64,000 nt of DNA from an uncultured Actinomycetes bacterium (lineage in GTDB: Bacteria > Actinomycetota > Geothermincolia > Fen-727 > JACVIW01). The stretch spans positions 1 through 64,000 of the forward strand of contig CAKZLU010000023.1 in NCBI GenBank assembly GCA_937127245.1, given 5' to 3'. Both the position numbers and the translations under genes were made by a program. Below are positions 53,750 to 62,893 of this stretch, piece after piece. A model generated the notes under the pieces. The model saw only the letters and a list, made by a program, of their open reading frames with translations. It had not been told where the DNA came from and ran no database searches. Position 1 is the stretch's first letter. Each line of letters opens with the position of its first letter.

Positions 53750-54904
53750 ATGGATTTCAGTTTGACTGAAGAGCAGAAACTATTCAAACAGCAGGTTATT
53801 GAGTTTGCCCAGAAAGAGATAATGCCTGGGGCCGCAGAAAGGGACGAGCAGGCGCGGTTTGACAGAGACGTATGGGACAAAGCTGCCGAGTTCGGACTGA
53901 TGGGGCTTCCTTTCCCTGAGGAATACGGGGGAAGCGGAGCGAGCGTTTTCGACACCGTGCTTGCGGGCGAGGCTCTCGGGTATGGAAGCCTGGACGCGGG
54001 ATTCTGCCTTTCATGGGGCGCTCATGTGACCATTGGCGGGGTACCGATATGGAAGCTCGGCACGGAGGAACAAAAGCGTAAGTATCTCCCCAAGATTGCG
54101 ACCGGAGAATGGATTACAGGGCTGGGCTTGACCGAGCCGGAAGCTGGAAGCGACGCTGCCGGCATAAAAACGACAGCTGAGAAAAAAGATGGTTACTATG
54201 TTCTCAACGGCACAAAGACATTCATAACCAACGGTCCGATAGGAGATGTCTTCGTTGTTCTTGCGAAGACGAACAAAGAGAAAGGCGCCGCCGGAATAAG
54301 CGGGTTTATCGTGGAAAAGAGTTTCCCCGGTTTTTCCGTCGGAAAGGAAATACACAAGATGGGCAACAGGTCTTCACCCACCTCCGAGCTCATCTTCGAC
54401 AATTGCGAAGTTCCCGCTGAAAATCTTTTAGGTGAGGAAAATAAAGGCTTTATGGATGTGGCACTTGCCACACTCGAGTGGGAGCGCTCCGTTATGCTTG
54501 CGCCCGCGATCGGGGGCATGGAGATTCAGCTTGAGACCTGCATCAAGTATGCTCGAGAGCGCAAGCAGTTCGGTCGTCCCATAGCGCATTTCCAAGCGAT
54601 ACAGTTCAAGCTTGCCGATATGAAGATGTGGCTCGAGACGGCGAGGTTGATAGTCTATAAGGTTGCTTGGAGCAAGGATCAAGGTATTATGGATCCAATG
54701 ATGGCATCCCTTGCGAAACTTTACGTATCCGAAGTTTCAATGAAATCAGCCGAAGAGGCTGTTCAAATCCACGGCGGTTACGGCTACACGAAGGAATACC
54801 CTATAGAACGCGCCATTCGCGACGCTAAACTGGCGACGCTCGGGGGCGGGACGTCGGAGATTCAGCGCTGGATAATCGGCAGGATGCTCGTAGGTAAGGT
54901 CTGA
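53750..54904 (+). CDS. Acyl-CoA dehydrogenase
   Basis: 384 residues. The family blocks GLMGLPFPEEYGGSG, TGLGLTEPEAGSDAAGIKT, YARERKQFGRPIAHFQAIQ and AVQIHGGYGYTKEYPIER are all present. The usual C-terminal base position reads LGGGTSEIQR instead of YEGT, so the catalytic glutamate is probably the one in TLEWERSVML, as in isovaleryl-CoA and long-chain dehydrogenases that use the alternative site. It oxidises acyl-CoA to enoyl-CoA with FAD. ATG 53750 has a strong aaggaggt. It is the last gene of the ligase-thiolase-DUF35-ACAD cluster. Confidence 0.92.
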   Translation: MDFSLTEEQKLFKQQVIEFAQKEIMPGAAERDEQARFDRDVWDKAAEFGLMGLPFPEEYGGSGASVFDTVLAGEALGYGSLDAGFCLSWGAHVTIGGVPIWKLGTEEQKRKYLPKIATGEWITGLGLTEPEAGSDAAGIKTTAEKKDGYYVLNGTKTFITNGPIGDVFVVLAKTNKEKGAAGISGFIVEKSFPGFSVGKEIHKMGNRSSPTSELIFDNCEVPAENLLGEENKGFMDVALATLEWERSVMLAPAIGGMEIQLETCIKYARERKQFGRPIAHFQAIQFKLADMKMWLETARLIVYKVAWSKDQGIMDPMMASLAKLYVSEVSMKSAEEAVQIHGGYGYTKEYPIERAIRDAKLATLGGGTSEIQRWIIGRMLVGKV

Positions 54905-55123
54905 GCATCTGGGCTTGTGCGGTTAAAGAGAAAAGATATATGCATTTTACTTGATCTGCTTGCAAGTCAAATTTAAGTTTCGCAGGTGATGGGCGCAACC
55001 ATACGAGGGCATACGCTCATTTTCACTTGGCGTCTGTTTCTTTTGTCTCACCCACATTGTTTAATAATTAAAGTGCGGTGTAGGCAGTGCCTCTTTTTAG
55101 AGTGAGAAGACAGGAGCGACAAA

Positions 55124-56140
55124 TTGGCGGAAGATAAAGCGACTAAAGCCGAGAGGCTGATAAATCTTATCGCTTGCCTTCTTGATTCGAAAAGACCCCT
55201 TACGCTCAATGAGCTCAACTCAACCGTTTATTACAACCAGAAAGTGGATGAGGACACTCTCAGGAGGATGTTTGAGAGGGACAAAGATGAATTGCGGGAA
55301 ATGGGCATACCAATCGAAATGATAAAAGATGAGAATTCGGGTGAATATGCTTACACGATCGAACCCGATAAATATTACCTCCCCGACATAGATTTTGCGT
55401 CCGACGAGTTGATTTCACTATCAATTGTGTCCAGATTTTTCATAGGCTCCGGAACCGCGTTCAGCGGCAGCGCTCACTCGGCTCTTCTGAAGTTTGCGAC
55501 CAGCGCCGCTCGTGACCCGGAGGAGTTGAAATACTTGAGGGTCGTTCCACATGTCCATATGATCGAGGGTGATAAGAAAAACCGGGCGCTCGACCAAATT
55601 CTTGAGGCACTCAGGAAAAGAAAGCTCGTTACCTTTGATTACAGGGCCTTAAGCTCAAAGAAACCTGTCACGCGCACCGTTGAACCTTACGGTGTCGTTT
55701 CGAAAAACGGTTTCTGGTACCTGATTGGTAAATGTCGCCTCCGCAACGCCGTAAGATGCTTTAAGTTGGACAGGATCACATCCAAAGTTGAGGTCAACAA
55801 GAAAAAGCCGAAGCAGCCCGATTTCGATATTCCGGAGGATTTTGATCTCAGAGAAGCCGCGTCCTGGGAGAACCTTATGGAACCTCGCGATCAGCCTGTT
55901 AAAGTGACCGTTGAACTTTCGCCAAAAATAGCTTTCATGGCGTCCCATTCGCCCTTTGGAGTTCTCTCAGAGAAAAGAAAGAAGAGCGGTTTTTGCTCGG
56001 TAGTTTTTAGGGTTGAGCACCCGGAGAGTTTCCTGGACTGGATATTAGACTTCGGGACCGAGGCGAAAATAATTTCTCCCCATGAAATGAGGGTTTGTGC
56101 GCGCGAGCGTGTGGAAGGAATACTTAAAAAGGTGAAGTGA
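55124..56140 (+). CDS. WYL-domain transcriptional regulator, PafB-like
   Basis: 338 residues. An N-terminal winged-helix (RLINLIACLLDSKRPLTLNEL) is followed by a WYL domain (FDYRALSSKKPVTRTVEPYG, GFWYLIGKC) and a WCX C-terminal extension. In Actinobacteria PafB and PafC form a heterodimer that activates DNA-damage genes independently of LexA. Here the partner follows four bases later. The usual neighbours (proteasome, pafA) are absent and tatA-tatC, often next to pafBC, lie 42 kb away, so orthology is likely but not proven. TTG 55124 has an aggag site. Confidence 0.8.
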   Translation: MAEDKATKAERLINLIACLLDSKRPLTLNELNSTVYYNQKVDEDTLRRMFERDKDELREMGIPIEMIKDENSGEYAYTIEPDKYYLPDIDFASDELISLSIVSRFFIGSGTAFSGSAHSALLKFATSAARDPEELKYLRVVPHVHMIEGDKKNRALDQILEALRKRKLVTFDYRALSSKKPVTRTVEPYGVVSKNGFWYLIGKCRLRNAVRCFKLDRITSKVEVNKKKPKQPDFDIPEDFDLREAASWENLMEPRDQPVKVTVELSPKIAFMASHSPFGVLSEKRKKSGFCSVVFRVEHPESFLDWILDFGTEAKIISPHEMRVCARERVEGILKKVK

Positions 56141-56144
56141 GAAA

Positions 56145-57122
56145 ATGAACAATAAGTCAATCGAGATTGTAAACAGGCTGCTGCTTCTGGTTCCATACGT
56201 GGTGTCCCGTGGGGGCGCCCGAATTAGTGATATTTGCGAGGATTTCAATATGACTTATGATGAGCTGATTTCCTGTATCAGGGGAACGCTCTGGTTCTGT
56301 GGGTTGCCGGATTATAATCCTTACAACCTGATAGATTACGAAATTGATGGCAACATGTTGAAGTTTTATTCTGCTGACTATTTCAGAAAGCCTCTTAAGT
56401 TGACTCCAAACGAAGCGCTTGTTCTGCTTATTGCGTGCAAGGCCCTTGTGAGGTCCGGGCTAATCACGCAGACCGATTCACTTAAGCGCGCCATGGAAAA
56501 AGTTCAGGATGTATTAAGTGCGCAAATTTGCGGGGAACTCGAAGATATTTCGGGCAGAATCGACGTCGAGATGAAGAATTTCTCAAAGAATTGGTGCAAA
56601 ATTCTCGAGAAAGGCATTACCTCGCGACGGAGACTTTTATTGGACTATTACAGTTACTCAAAAGACGAGGTAAACACGAGGGAAGTTGAGCCCATCTCCT
56701 TTGTCTGGTCAAACGGCAACTGGTATTTGCTTGCTTTTTGCTGTGTTAAAAACGAGGTTAGGTTTTTTATGCTCGATAGATTTCGCGACGTTAAGGTTAC
56801 CCGGAAGAAATGCAGAATCCAAATCGAGGGTGAAAAGTACTTGCCGGAATCCATTTGCGAATATTGTCCGACCGGTGCGGGGTACACTGTGGAGTTGATT
56901 TTCTCGGACAGGATGTTGCTCCCGTTCGTGGAGCGCTTTCGTGGAGCCGAAATAAAGGAGAAGAAAAACGGCACTATTTTTGTCCGATTCGAAACGAAGA
57001 ATTTATCCTGGGTGGCAAACTCTCTTCTCAAATTCGGAGAAAAAGTAACCATAGTTTCGCCGGATGATTTAAAATCACTTGTACGTGACAAAGCGGAGAC
57101 GATCCTTAAATATTACGTTTGA
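56145..57122 (+). CDS. WYL-domain transcriptional regulator, PafC-like
   Basis: 325 residues with the same architecture as the preceding gene: a DNA-binding N-terminus (VNRLLLLVPYVVSRGGARIS), a WYL domain (LDYYSYSKDEVNTREVEPIS, NWYLLAFC) and a WCX-type extension. The two are diverged paralogues, as PafB and PafC are. The ATG is four bases after the pafB-like stop, so they are co-translated, consistent with a heterodimer. Function in DNA-damage response is inferred from actinobacterial relatives. Confidence 0.78.
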   Translation: MNNKSIEIVNRLLLLVPYVVSRGGARISDICEDFNMTYDELISCIRGTLWFCGLPDYNPYNLIDYEIDGNMLKFYSADYFRKPLKLTPNEALVLLIACKALVRSGLITQTDSLKRAMEKVQDVLSAQICGELEDISGRIDVEMKNFSKNWCKILEKGITSRRRLLLDYYSYSKDEVNTREVEPISFVWSNGNWYLLAFCCVKNEVRFFMLDRFRDVKVTRKKCRIQIEGEKYLPESICEYCPTGAGYTVELIFSDRMLLPFVERFRGAEIKEKKNGTIFVRFETKNLSWVANSLLKFGEKVTIVSPDDLKSLVRDKAETILKYYV

Positions 57123-57168
57123 CCGTTTGCGTCTCCGATGAGCTCAAAAATAAGCGCAGGGCTTTTAT

Positions 57169-57936
57169 ATGGCTATAAAGATAATATCCGACATTCACGG
57201 CGAGTATGAAGCGATGAGGCAGCAGCTGCACGCGGAAGATATTGCTGTCATGCTCGGGGATTATCTCAACCTGATTGATTTCAGAACTCTCGGCGGAATA
57301 CTTGCTCAAGTGTATTCAAGGGAAGAGATTCTGGGAGCGCTTTCCGCGCTCGCCAGAGGAAACAAGGAACTTGCCGGAAGAGCGATAAGGCAGATAACTT
57401 CCTCCGATGACAACAAACCAAAGAAAGTCAGGGATTTGATCAGGAAGAGCTACATTCAGTTTTTTTCTTCGATACCCTGCAAAGCATATGTAATCTACGG
57501 TAACACTGACAGCCCTGATGTGATGCGTGAGCTTGCCCCTCCGCATGTTGAGATTGTGGAAGTTGGTGTATTTGATATCGAGGGCATTCGATTCGGGCTT
57601 ATTTCGGGTTCGCCGTTTGGACCCTGGACCGTTGGTTTGCCGGGCGAGATAGAACCGGATAGATACCGGGAAATGGTAGAGAGCATTGAGGCGGTTGATG
57701 TACTCTGCACGCACTATCCACCGGCTATACCCGAGTTAACCTTTGATATGGTTGCCAATCGCGACGAGGTTGGAAGTGAGCCGCTTTTGCGATACGCTGA
57801 AACACAAAAGCCTTCTCACCACTACTTTGGGCACGTCCATAATCCGCGCGCTTCCTCGGTGAGGAGAGGAGCTACAAATTTCATAAACGCCGGGTTTTTC
57901 AAAGAGCATCGCAAGGTGATAATTCACTCGGATTGA
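57169..57936 (+). CDS. Metallophosphoesterase
   Basis: 255 residues. The calcineurin-like signature DIHGEYEAM at the N-terminus, YGNTDSPDV (GNxD variant) in the middle, THYPPA and GHVHNPRA at the end supply the bimetal site. Such proteins hydrolyse nucleotides or phosphoesters. It starts 46 bases after the pafC-like gene and may be in the same operon; the substrate is unknown. Convergent with the EF-like gene. Confidence 0.82.
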   Translation: MAIKIISDIHGEYEAMRQQLHAEDIAVMLGDYLNLIDFRTLGGILAQVYSREEILGALSALARGNKELAGRAIRQITSSDDNKPKKVRDLIRKSYIQFFSSIPCKAYVIYGNTDSPDVMRELAPPHVEIVEVGVFDIEGIRFGLISGSPFGPWTVGLPGEIEPDRYREMVESIEAVDVLCTHYPPAIPELTFDMVANRDEVGSEPLLRYAETQKPSHHYFGHVHNPRASSVRRGATNFINAGFFKEHRKVIIHSD

Positions 57937-57994
57937 CGGGGCGCGCCGTTATCTTAGCTGATACCGAGCTATCCGTGGAGATTCGCTGTTTTTT

Positions 57995-58249
57995 TCAGTC
58001 CGTAACCTTATAGACGATATCGTGTTCGTGTGCGTGCCCGTCAACTTTAATGCCCACGGTATCTCCGGGAGCTGCTTTTTCCACGCTTTCATGTTCTATC
58101 TGCATTGATTCGACGGTTTGCACCCAGTCGGATGTGTGACCCTTGATGTGAATCTTGTCCCCCACGCTCAGATGTCCCGTTAGTTCCACTGCCGCAACGC
58201 TTATCTTGTTGAAGTAATGCGTAACTTTTCCTACTTCTTCCTCTGGCAT
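57995..58249 (-). CDS. Translation elongation factor-like protein (EF-Tu domain 2-like)
   Basis: 84 residues. VGKVTHYFNKISVAAVELTG followed by LSVGDKIHIKG and AAPGDTVGIKVDG is the beta-barrel of EF-Tu domain 2 as a stand-alone protein, a family found in archaea and thermophilic bacteria, often near U32 peptidases, but with no peptidase gene here. A ribosome site ggggg precedes ATG 58249, and a promoter candidate lies 30 bases upstream. Function unknown. Confidence 0.8.
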   Translation of the reverse strand: MPEEEVGKVTHYFNKISVAAVELTGHLSVGDKIHIKGHTSDWVQTVESMQIEHESVEKAAPGDTVGIKVDGHAHEHDIVYKVTD

Positions 58250-58279
58250 TTTTCACCCCCTGTCGTTTGACTTGACCCT

Positions 58280-58308
58280 AATATACCACTTGGAGAAATT
58301 CTGGTCAG
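58280..58308 (-). promoter_or_regulatory. Candidate sigma-70 promoter for the EF-like gene
   Basis: On the minus strand CTGACC and TATATT are separated by 17 bases (plus-strand positions 58308-58303 and 58285-58280), about 30 bases before the start codon. Confidence 0.45.
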
Positions 58309-58507
58309 CATATAGGTGGAGCGTTTAACAAAAGGAATGAGTAATCAAGAAAGCCAATTCTTTTGAAGAAATATTAAAGGCATATTTAGAATCGTGTGCT
58401 CTATGGAATCGGGCGAATATGTCATAATCTATTTAATGGAATAAAGGAGTATTTTCCTTCCGTATTTTTGGTCGTTTCAACTAAGGCAAAACAAGGTGGC
58501 TGCTGCC

Positions 58508-59593
58508 ATGGCGCACAGAACCGGGATTTCAGACTTACCGCTTCATTATGGCAAGGCTCCCCCGTGGCTTTTCGATCGGATGAGAAAGCTTTCCAGGGAG
58601 ATACTCTTCGCTTTAGCTGAGGAATATGGTGTCAATGAGATCCTGAAAAGGTTGTCCGATCCATTCTGGTTTCAGGCTTTCGGATGCGTTCTCGGGTTTG
58701 ACTGGCATTCAAGTGGGCTCACCACCACTGTGTGCGGGGCAATAAAAGAGGGAATTTCAGGATTGAACGATGAGATAGGTCTGTATGTCACGGGGGGAAA
58801 GGGAAAGGTATCGCGCAGGACACCAGACGAGATTGTGCGCTTCTCTGAGAAAGTAGGTTTGGATCCCGAGCCTTTAGTTTACGCAAGCAGGATTTCGGCT
58901 AAGGTTGACAGCGCCGCCGTCCAGGATGGTTATCAGATATATCACCACATGTTCGTGTTTGACGTGAACGGAAACTGGTGCGTCATCCAGCAGGGAATGA
59001 ACGCTTCCGAGAGGACCGCGCGCAGGTACCATTGGTTGTCCTTCGAGCTTGAGGATTTTGTGTGTGAGCCGCACAAAGCGGTATGCTGTGAAAAGGTAGT
59101 GCCTGCTCTCAACATGGTGGCGCTCGAATCCGAAGAAGCAAGAAAAGTGGTCACTGGCATTTCCCGCGAAAAGCCCGAGACAGTGGTGTGCGAAATCAAG
59201 AAAGCCGCAAGCCTCCGTCTTCCAGGTCGCCACGAGGTGGCGTTATCCGATATCAATCCCGAACGTATAGGGTCCATTCTTATCTCGACGTACGAGAGGC
59301 AGCCGGAGGATTTTGAGACGCTGCTCGGCATGAAAGGGGTTGGGCCAAAAACAATCAGGGCGCTCGCGCTGCTTTCAGAGCTCGTATACGGGGCGAAACC
59401 GAGTATGAGGGACCCGGCGAGATTCAGTTTCGCGCACGGAGGGAAAGACGCTCATCCCTACCCGGTAGATAAGGCTACATACGATCGAAGCATCTCTTTT
59501 CTTGAGAACGCCATCAGGGAAGCGAAGATTGGGAGGATCGAGAAGATGGAGGCTTTCAGGAGGCTGCATACAATAACTCGATTGCAAACTTGA
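58508..59593 (+). CDS. DUF763 protein
   Basis: 361 residues. The opening HRTGISDLPLHYGKAPPWLF and FQAFGCVLGFDWHSSGLTTT are diagnostic of DUF763, a family of unknown function common in archaea and thermophilic bacteria. A helix-hairpin-helix-like segment (LLGMKGVGPKTIRALALLSE) near residue 285 suggests DNA contact. ATG 58508 follows aaggtgg; the frame is open to GTG 58496. A DNA-repair or nuclease role is inferred only from the hairpin. Confidence 0.85.
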   Translation: MAHRTGISDLPLHYGKAPPWLFDRMRKLSREILFALAEEYGVNEILKRLSDPFWFQAFGCVLGFDWHSSGLTTTVCGAIKEGISGLNDEIGLYVTGGKGKVSRRTPDEIVRFSEKVGLDPEPLVYASRISAKVDSAAVQDGYQIYHHMFVFDVNGNWCVIQQGMNASERTARRYHWLSFELEDFVCEPHKAVCCEKVVPALNMVALESEEARKVVTGISREKPETVVCEIKKAASLRLPGRHEVALSDINPERIGSILISTYERQPEDFETLLGMKGVGPKTIRALALLSELVYGAKPSMRDPARFSFAHGGKDAHPYPVDKATYDRSISFLENAIREAKIGRIEKMEAFRRLHTITRLQT

Positions 59594-59597
59594 AAAC

Positions 59598-59625
59598 AAC
59601 CCACAGGCCTGAAGGCGGCTGGGTT
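59598..59625. terminator. Candidate terminator between convergent genes
   Basis: AACCCA (59598-59603) / TGGGTT (59620-59625) with GCC/GGC inside form a hairpin just after the DUF763 stop and before the rseC stop. T-runs on both sides are short, so activity in either direction is uncertain. Confidence 0.4.
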
Positions 59626-59696
59626 CCTCTATGTTGGATTTTACGGGTAATCATCATGGATTATGATTTGATACCGCTCCAATTGAGTTCTCACCC

Positions 59697-60158
59697 TTAC
59701 CGGATAACTGGTTGACTTTTTGTGTTTTCAGGCTCACCGCTTTCGCCCACTCCTGTTATAACGAATTGGAAATCCTCGTATTTCTTTCCGAGTTGGCGAA
59801 CGAGCGCATAAGAAGCGGCGAGGGTGGTCATGCCCGCAATAAAAGCTGTAAGGGAACGCCAGTAAACCCCGAATGGATGCCAGACAAACCAGTATCCGAA
59901 GGCAAAGCCCAGAAAAAAAGCGCAAAAAGGTATAAAAAAGAGTATCGTGGAAGCCTGAAGCACTTTTTTACCCGAGAATTCGAGCGTCACCATGTCATCT
60001 TTGCGGGCGCCCACCTTATTGAGGGCGATTACTTCAACCGGACCTCTTTGTCTCATAGAGGCAAGTCCGCACGCATGGCACTCACCGCAGGCGTTTTGCT
60101 CGATCAAAACACGCGCGTTTTTGCCGAGATTTTCTAAGACCTTGCCGGTGCAATTCAT
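59697..60158 (-). CDS. rseC: SoxR-reducing system protein RseC
   Basis: 153 residues. The N-terminal CGECHACGL cysteine motif and two membrane helices (ASTILFFIPFCAFFLGFAF and LTAFIAGMTTLAASYALV) match RseC, which in other bacteria is encoded with Rnf genes and helps keep the complex or SoxR reduced. Its ATG overlaps the apbE stop (ATGA), so it is co-translated with apbE, divergent from rnfC. Confidence 0.88.
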   Translation of the reverse strand: MNCTGKVLENLGKNARVLIEQNACGECHACGLASMRQRGPVEVIALNKVGARKDDMVTLEFSGKKVLQASTILFFIPFCAFFLGFAFGYWFVWHPFGVYWRSLTAFIAGMTTLAASYALVRQLGKKYEDFQFVITGVGESGEPENTKSQPVIR

Positions 60159-61216
60159 TTTAGCCTCTCGCCGATCTCAAGCGTGAATTTTTTCTTCATT
60201 CCATCTGTGTAAGATATTTTTCTGTCTTTTTCAATGACGACCGCTTCATACTTGGGGATTTTCGAGAGCAGCTGGGTACCTTTTGCGCGACCTAACACGA
60301 CGATTGCCGTGGATAGCGCGTCCGCTACCGTGCCGTCCGGGCCAACGACGCTTGCGCTTATCACGCCTTCGGGGCATCTTCCGGTATGTGGGTCGAGGAT
60401 GTGGAAATATCTGGTTTTGTTATGGATGAAGTAGCGCTCATAGTCTCCGGAAGAGGATATGAATCCATATTTCATAGACAGGGTTCCCGCGATTTCTCCC
60501 GGTTTTCCGCGGGGATGCCTTATCCCGATTGTCCAAGATGGTGTTTTAGGATTCAGGGATAGAACGCCGATAGTTCCGCCGAAATTAACAAGACCGCTCT
60601 TCACGCCCCAGCTTTTCAAAAGTCCAATAAGCTCTTGGACAGCGTAGCCCTTTGCGACCCCCCCGAGGTCGATTTGCACCCCAGGCTTTGCGAGCATCAC
60701 CTTTCTGGTTTCTTTTTCGAGTTTGATGAAATTCCAACCGATAAGGTTCTTTGTCTTTTCTATTTCCTGTTGCGTTGGGACTTTATAGTCATGGGAGTAA
60801 AAGCCGTAGAGCTCCATCAAGGGTGCCACAGTTATGTCGAACGCCCCGCCGGTCAATTCCGAAAGTCTTAGGGAATCCTCAAGCATTTTAAATGTCTCAG
60901 GCGAGACCTTCACGGGACTTTTCCCAGCGTTTTGGTTTATTGCTGATACCTCACTTTCCGCAAGGAACCTGCTTGTTTTTCTCTCAAGCTGCTTCACTCT
61001 CAGGTATGCCCTGCGCGAAATATCCTTCGAGGTTTCCTCCGGTAGTTCTTTTATCGTGATTTCGAGAGTGGTGTCCATGGCGAAGTAAGTGGGAGACCTG
61101 TAACCTTCCTCGACGGCGGTCCGTCCCTTCGTGAAATAGACGAGCAGGATCACGCCTGCTATAGCAAGCGTGGCGATCAAAAATGAGTTTAATATTCCTT
61201 TGGTTCTCTCTTTCAA
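60155..61216 (-). CDS. apbE: FAD:protein FMN transferase ApbE
   Basis: 353 residues. ApbE attaches FMN covalently to Thr of RnfD and RnfG. A membrane anchor (NSFLIATLAIAGVILLVYF) is followed by the ApbE domain: AMDTTLEITI, TGGAFDITVAPLMELYGF, GVAKGYAVQELI, NFGGTIG and the metal-binding DALSTAIVVLGRAKG. A -10-like TATACT at 61255-61250 lies inside the longer frame, so the start is probably TTG 61216 behind agggtgat (or ATG 61231) rather than the ATG at 61270. Its targets rnfD and rnfG are in the divergent operon. Confidence 0.93.
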   Translation of the reverse strand: MKERTKGILNSFLIATLAIAGVILLVYFTKGRTAVEEGYRSPTYFAMDTTLEITIKELPEETSKDISRRAYLRVKQLERKTSRFLAESEVSAINQNAGKSPVKVSPETFKMLEDSLRLSELTGGAFDITVAPLMELYGFYSHDYKVPTQQEIEKTKNLIGWNFIKLEKETRKVMLAKPGVQIDLGGVAKGYAVQELIGLLKSWGVKSGLVNFGGTIGVLSLNPKTPSWTIGIRHPRGKPGEIAGTLSMKYGFISSSGDYERYFIHNKTRYFHILDPHTGRCPEGVISASVVGPDGTVADALSTAIVVLGRAKGTQLLSKIPKYEAVVIEKDRKISYTDGMKKKFTLEIGERLK

Positions 61217-61504
61217 GCGATCACCCTGCATTTGTTGTTTGCGTTTAAAGTATACACTTAGAAAATTCATCTTTATGTACTGCCGGTGTTCCTTTTTTAA
61301 GCCTTACGCTTATATCAGCCCGAAAACTAAATCCTGCGAATTCTTGAGGTCTTGGTTCGTTCCCGATTGGTCTTCCCCTGCGTTAGGATTTAAAGAAGAC
61401 GGGGTTTTCGGGGAATCCTCGCGTTCTTTCACATTGACGGTGATTTTGATATCATACTTTGGGTTTTTTTGTGTATAAACGGAAATTTTGTCACGGAGAG
61501 AGGT

Positions 61505-62893
61505 TTGGCTGGCTTCATATCTTCCGCAAAGAGGTATTTTTTGACCAAAGGCGGCGTCCATCCCAGGCAAAACAAGCGTACCGCCTCCATCATGGTTTTT
61601 CCTGGACCGAACCCGGAACAAGTAATAATCCCTCTCGTACAACATACCGGCGCGCCTTGCGAGCCTTTGGTTGAGGTCGGAGACAGGGTGCTTGTCGGTC
61701 AGAAGATCGGGGATAGCGATGCGTATGTTTCCGCTCCGGTTCACTCAAGCGTTTCCGGAGAGGTCGCGGGCATCATCAGTCATCCTCACCCGACCGGTAA
61801 AGATGTCCTATCAATTCAGATTGTCTCTGATGGTCTGAACGAATTGAGTCCTGAGGTCATACCACCGGGTGACCCTTTCCAGATAAGCCCTGAGGAAGTA
61901 AGAAAGTTCATAAGGGACGCCGGGATTGTGGGTCTTGGCGGCGCCGCTTTTCCCACCCATGTAAAGCTTGCCCCCCCTGCTGAAAAGCCTATCAGGACTC
62001 TGATCATAAACGGAGCAGAGTGCGAGCCTTATCTTACAGCTGACCATCGCCTAATGATTGAAAGAGGTAAAGACATAGTGAGAGGCGCTCTCATTATCAA
62101 GCACGTTGTTGGGGCAGAAGAGGTAATAATCGCGATTGAGAGCAACAAGCGTGATGCAGTTCAAAGGATGAGAGAAGCTGGGCAGAAGGATGGCATGCAT
62201 ATAGCTGTACTGCCGACACGCTATCCTATGGGTGCGGAGAAAACTTTGATCCGCACCCTGACCGGACGGGAGGTTCCCTCAGGTGGACTGCCGAGCGACG
62301 TGGGTGTAGTCGTGAACAATGTGGGAACCGCCGCGGCGATAGCTGACCTTTTCGAGAAAGGGGCTCCTCTTATCGAACGTATCGTGACAGTTTGTGGGGA
62401 TGGTGTAGCCGGTAACGCGAATCTCAGAATCAAAATAGGAACTATGGCGAGGGATGTCATAGAGTTTTGCGGGGGTTACGTTGGTGGCAGGGGCAAGCTC
62501 ATTTTCGGCGGACCTATGATGGGTCTTGCTCAATACAGCGACCGGGTACCGGTGGTGAAAGGGACTTCGGGGATTCTGGTTCTCAGGCGCGAAAACCTTT
62601 TCATAAAGGAACCTGCCCATTTCACGTGCATAAGGTGCGGAAGATGCGTCAGATACTGCCCGATGAATCTCATGCCATACGCATTAGGCATGTACGCTGA
62701 CTCGGGCATTTGGGATAAACTTGAGCAGTTCAACGTGAATGATTGCATAGAGTGTGGTTGTTGCGCGTATGTTTGCCCGACGAAGAATCCCCTCGTTCAG
62801 CTTATGAAAGTTGGAAAAGAGGGGCTTGCCAAGAGGAAAAAGAAGCTGGAGGAATTCGAACACTCATTCAGTGAGGAAGAAAGCGTTGGCTGA
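61505..62893 (+). CDS. rnfC: Rnf electron-transport complex subunit RnfC
   Basis: About 462 residues. RnfC is the peripheral subunit with FMN, NAD and two [4Fe-4S] clusters that couples ferredoxin oxidation to NAD reduction. The N-terminal TKGGVHPRQNKR, VGLGGAAFPTHVKL and AECEPYLTADHRLM are family blocks; clusters are CIRCGRCVRYCP and CIECGCCAYVCP. The exact start is uncertain: TTG 61505 (ggagag site) is preferred, TTG 61541 and a longer frame to 61469 are possible. The next gene starts before its stop. Confidence 0.94.
   Translation: MAGFISSAKRYFLTKGGVHPRQNKRTASIMVFPGPNPEQVIIPLVQHTGAPCEPLVEVGDRVLVGQKIGDSDAYVSAPVHSSVSGEVAGIISHPHPTGKDVLSIQIVSDGLNELSPEVIPPGDPFQISPEEVRKFIRDAGIVGLGGAAFPTHVKLAPPAEKPIRTLIINGAECEPYLTADHRLMIERGKDIVRGALIIKHVVGAEEVIIAIESNKRDAVQRMREAGQKDGMHIAVLPTRYPMGAEKTLIRTLTGREVPSGGLPSDVGVVVNNVGTAAAIADLFEKGAPLIERIVTVCGDGVAGNANLRIKIGTMARDVIEFCGGYVGGRGKLIFGGPMMGLAQYSDRVPVVKGTSGILVLRRENLFIKEPAHFTCIRCGRCVRYCPMNLMPYALGMYADSGIWDKLEQFNVNDCIECGCCAYVCPTKNPLVQLMKVGKEGLAKRKKKLEEFEHSFSEEESVG

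Noticed and set aside
58396-58620. Open frame before DUF763
   Set aside because: It overlaps DUF763 in another frame without a ribosome site.
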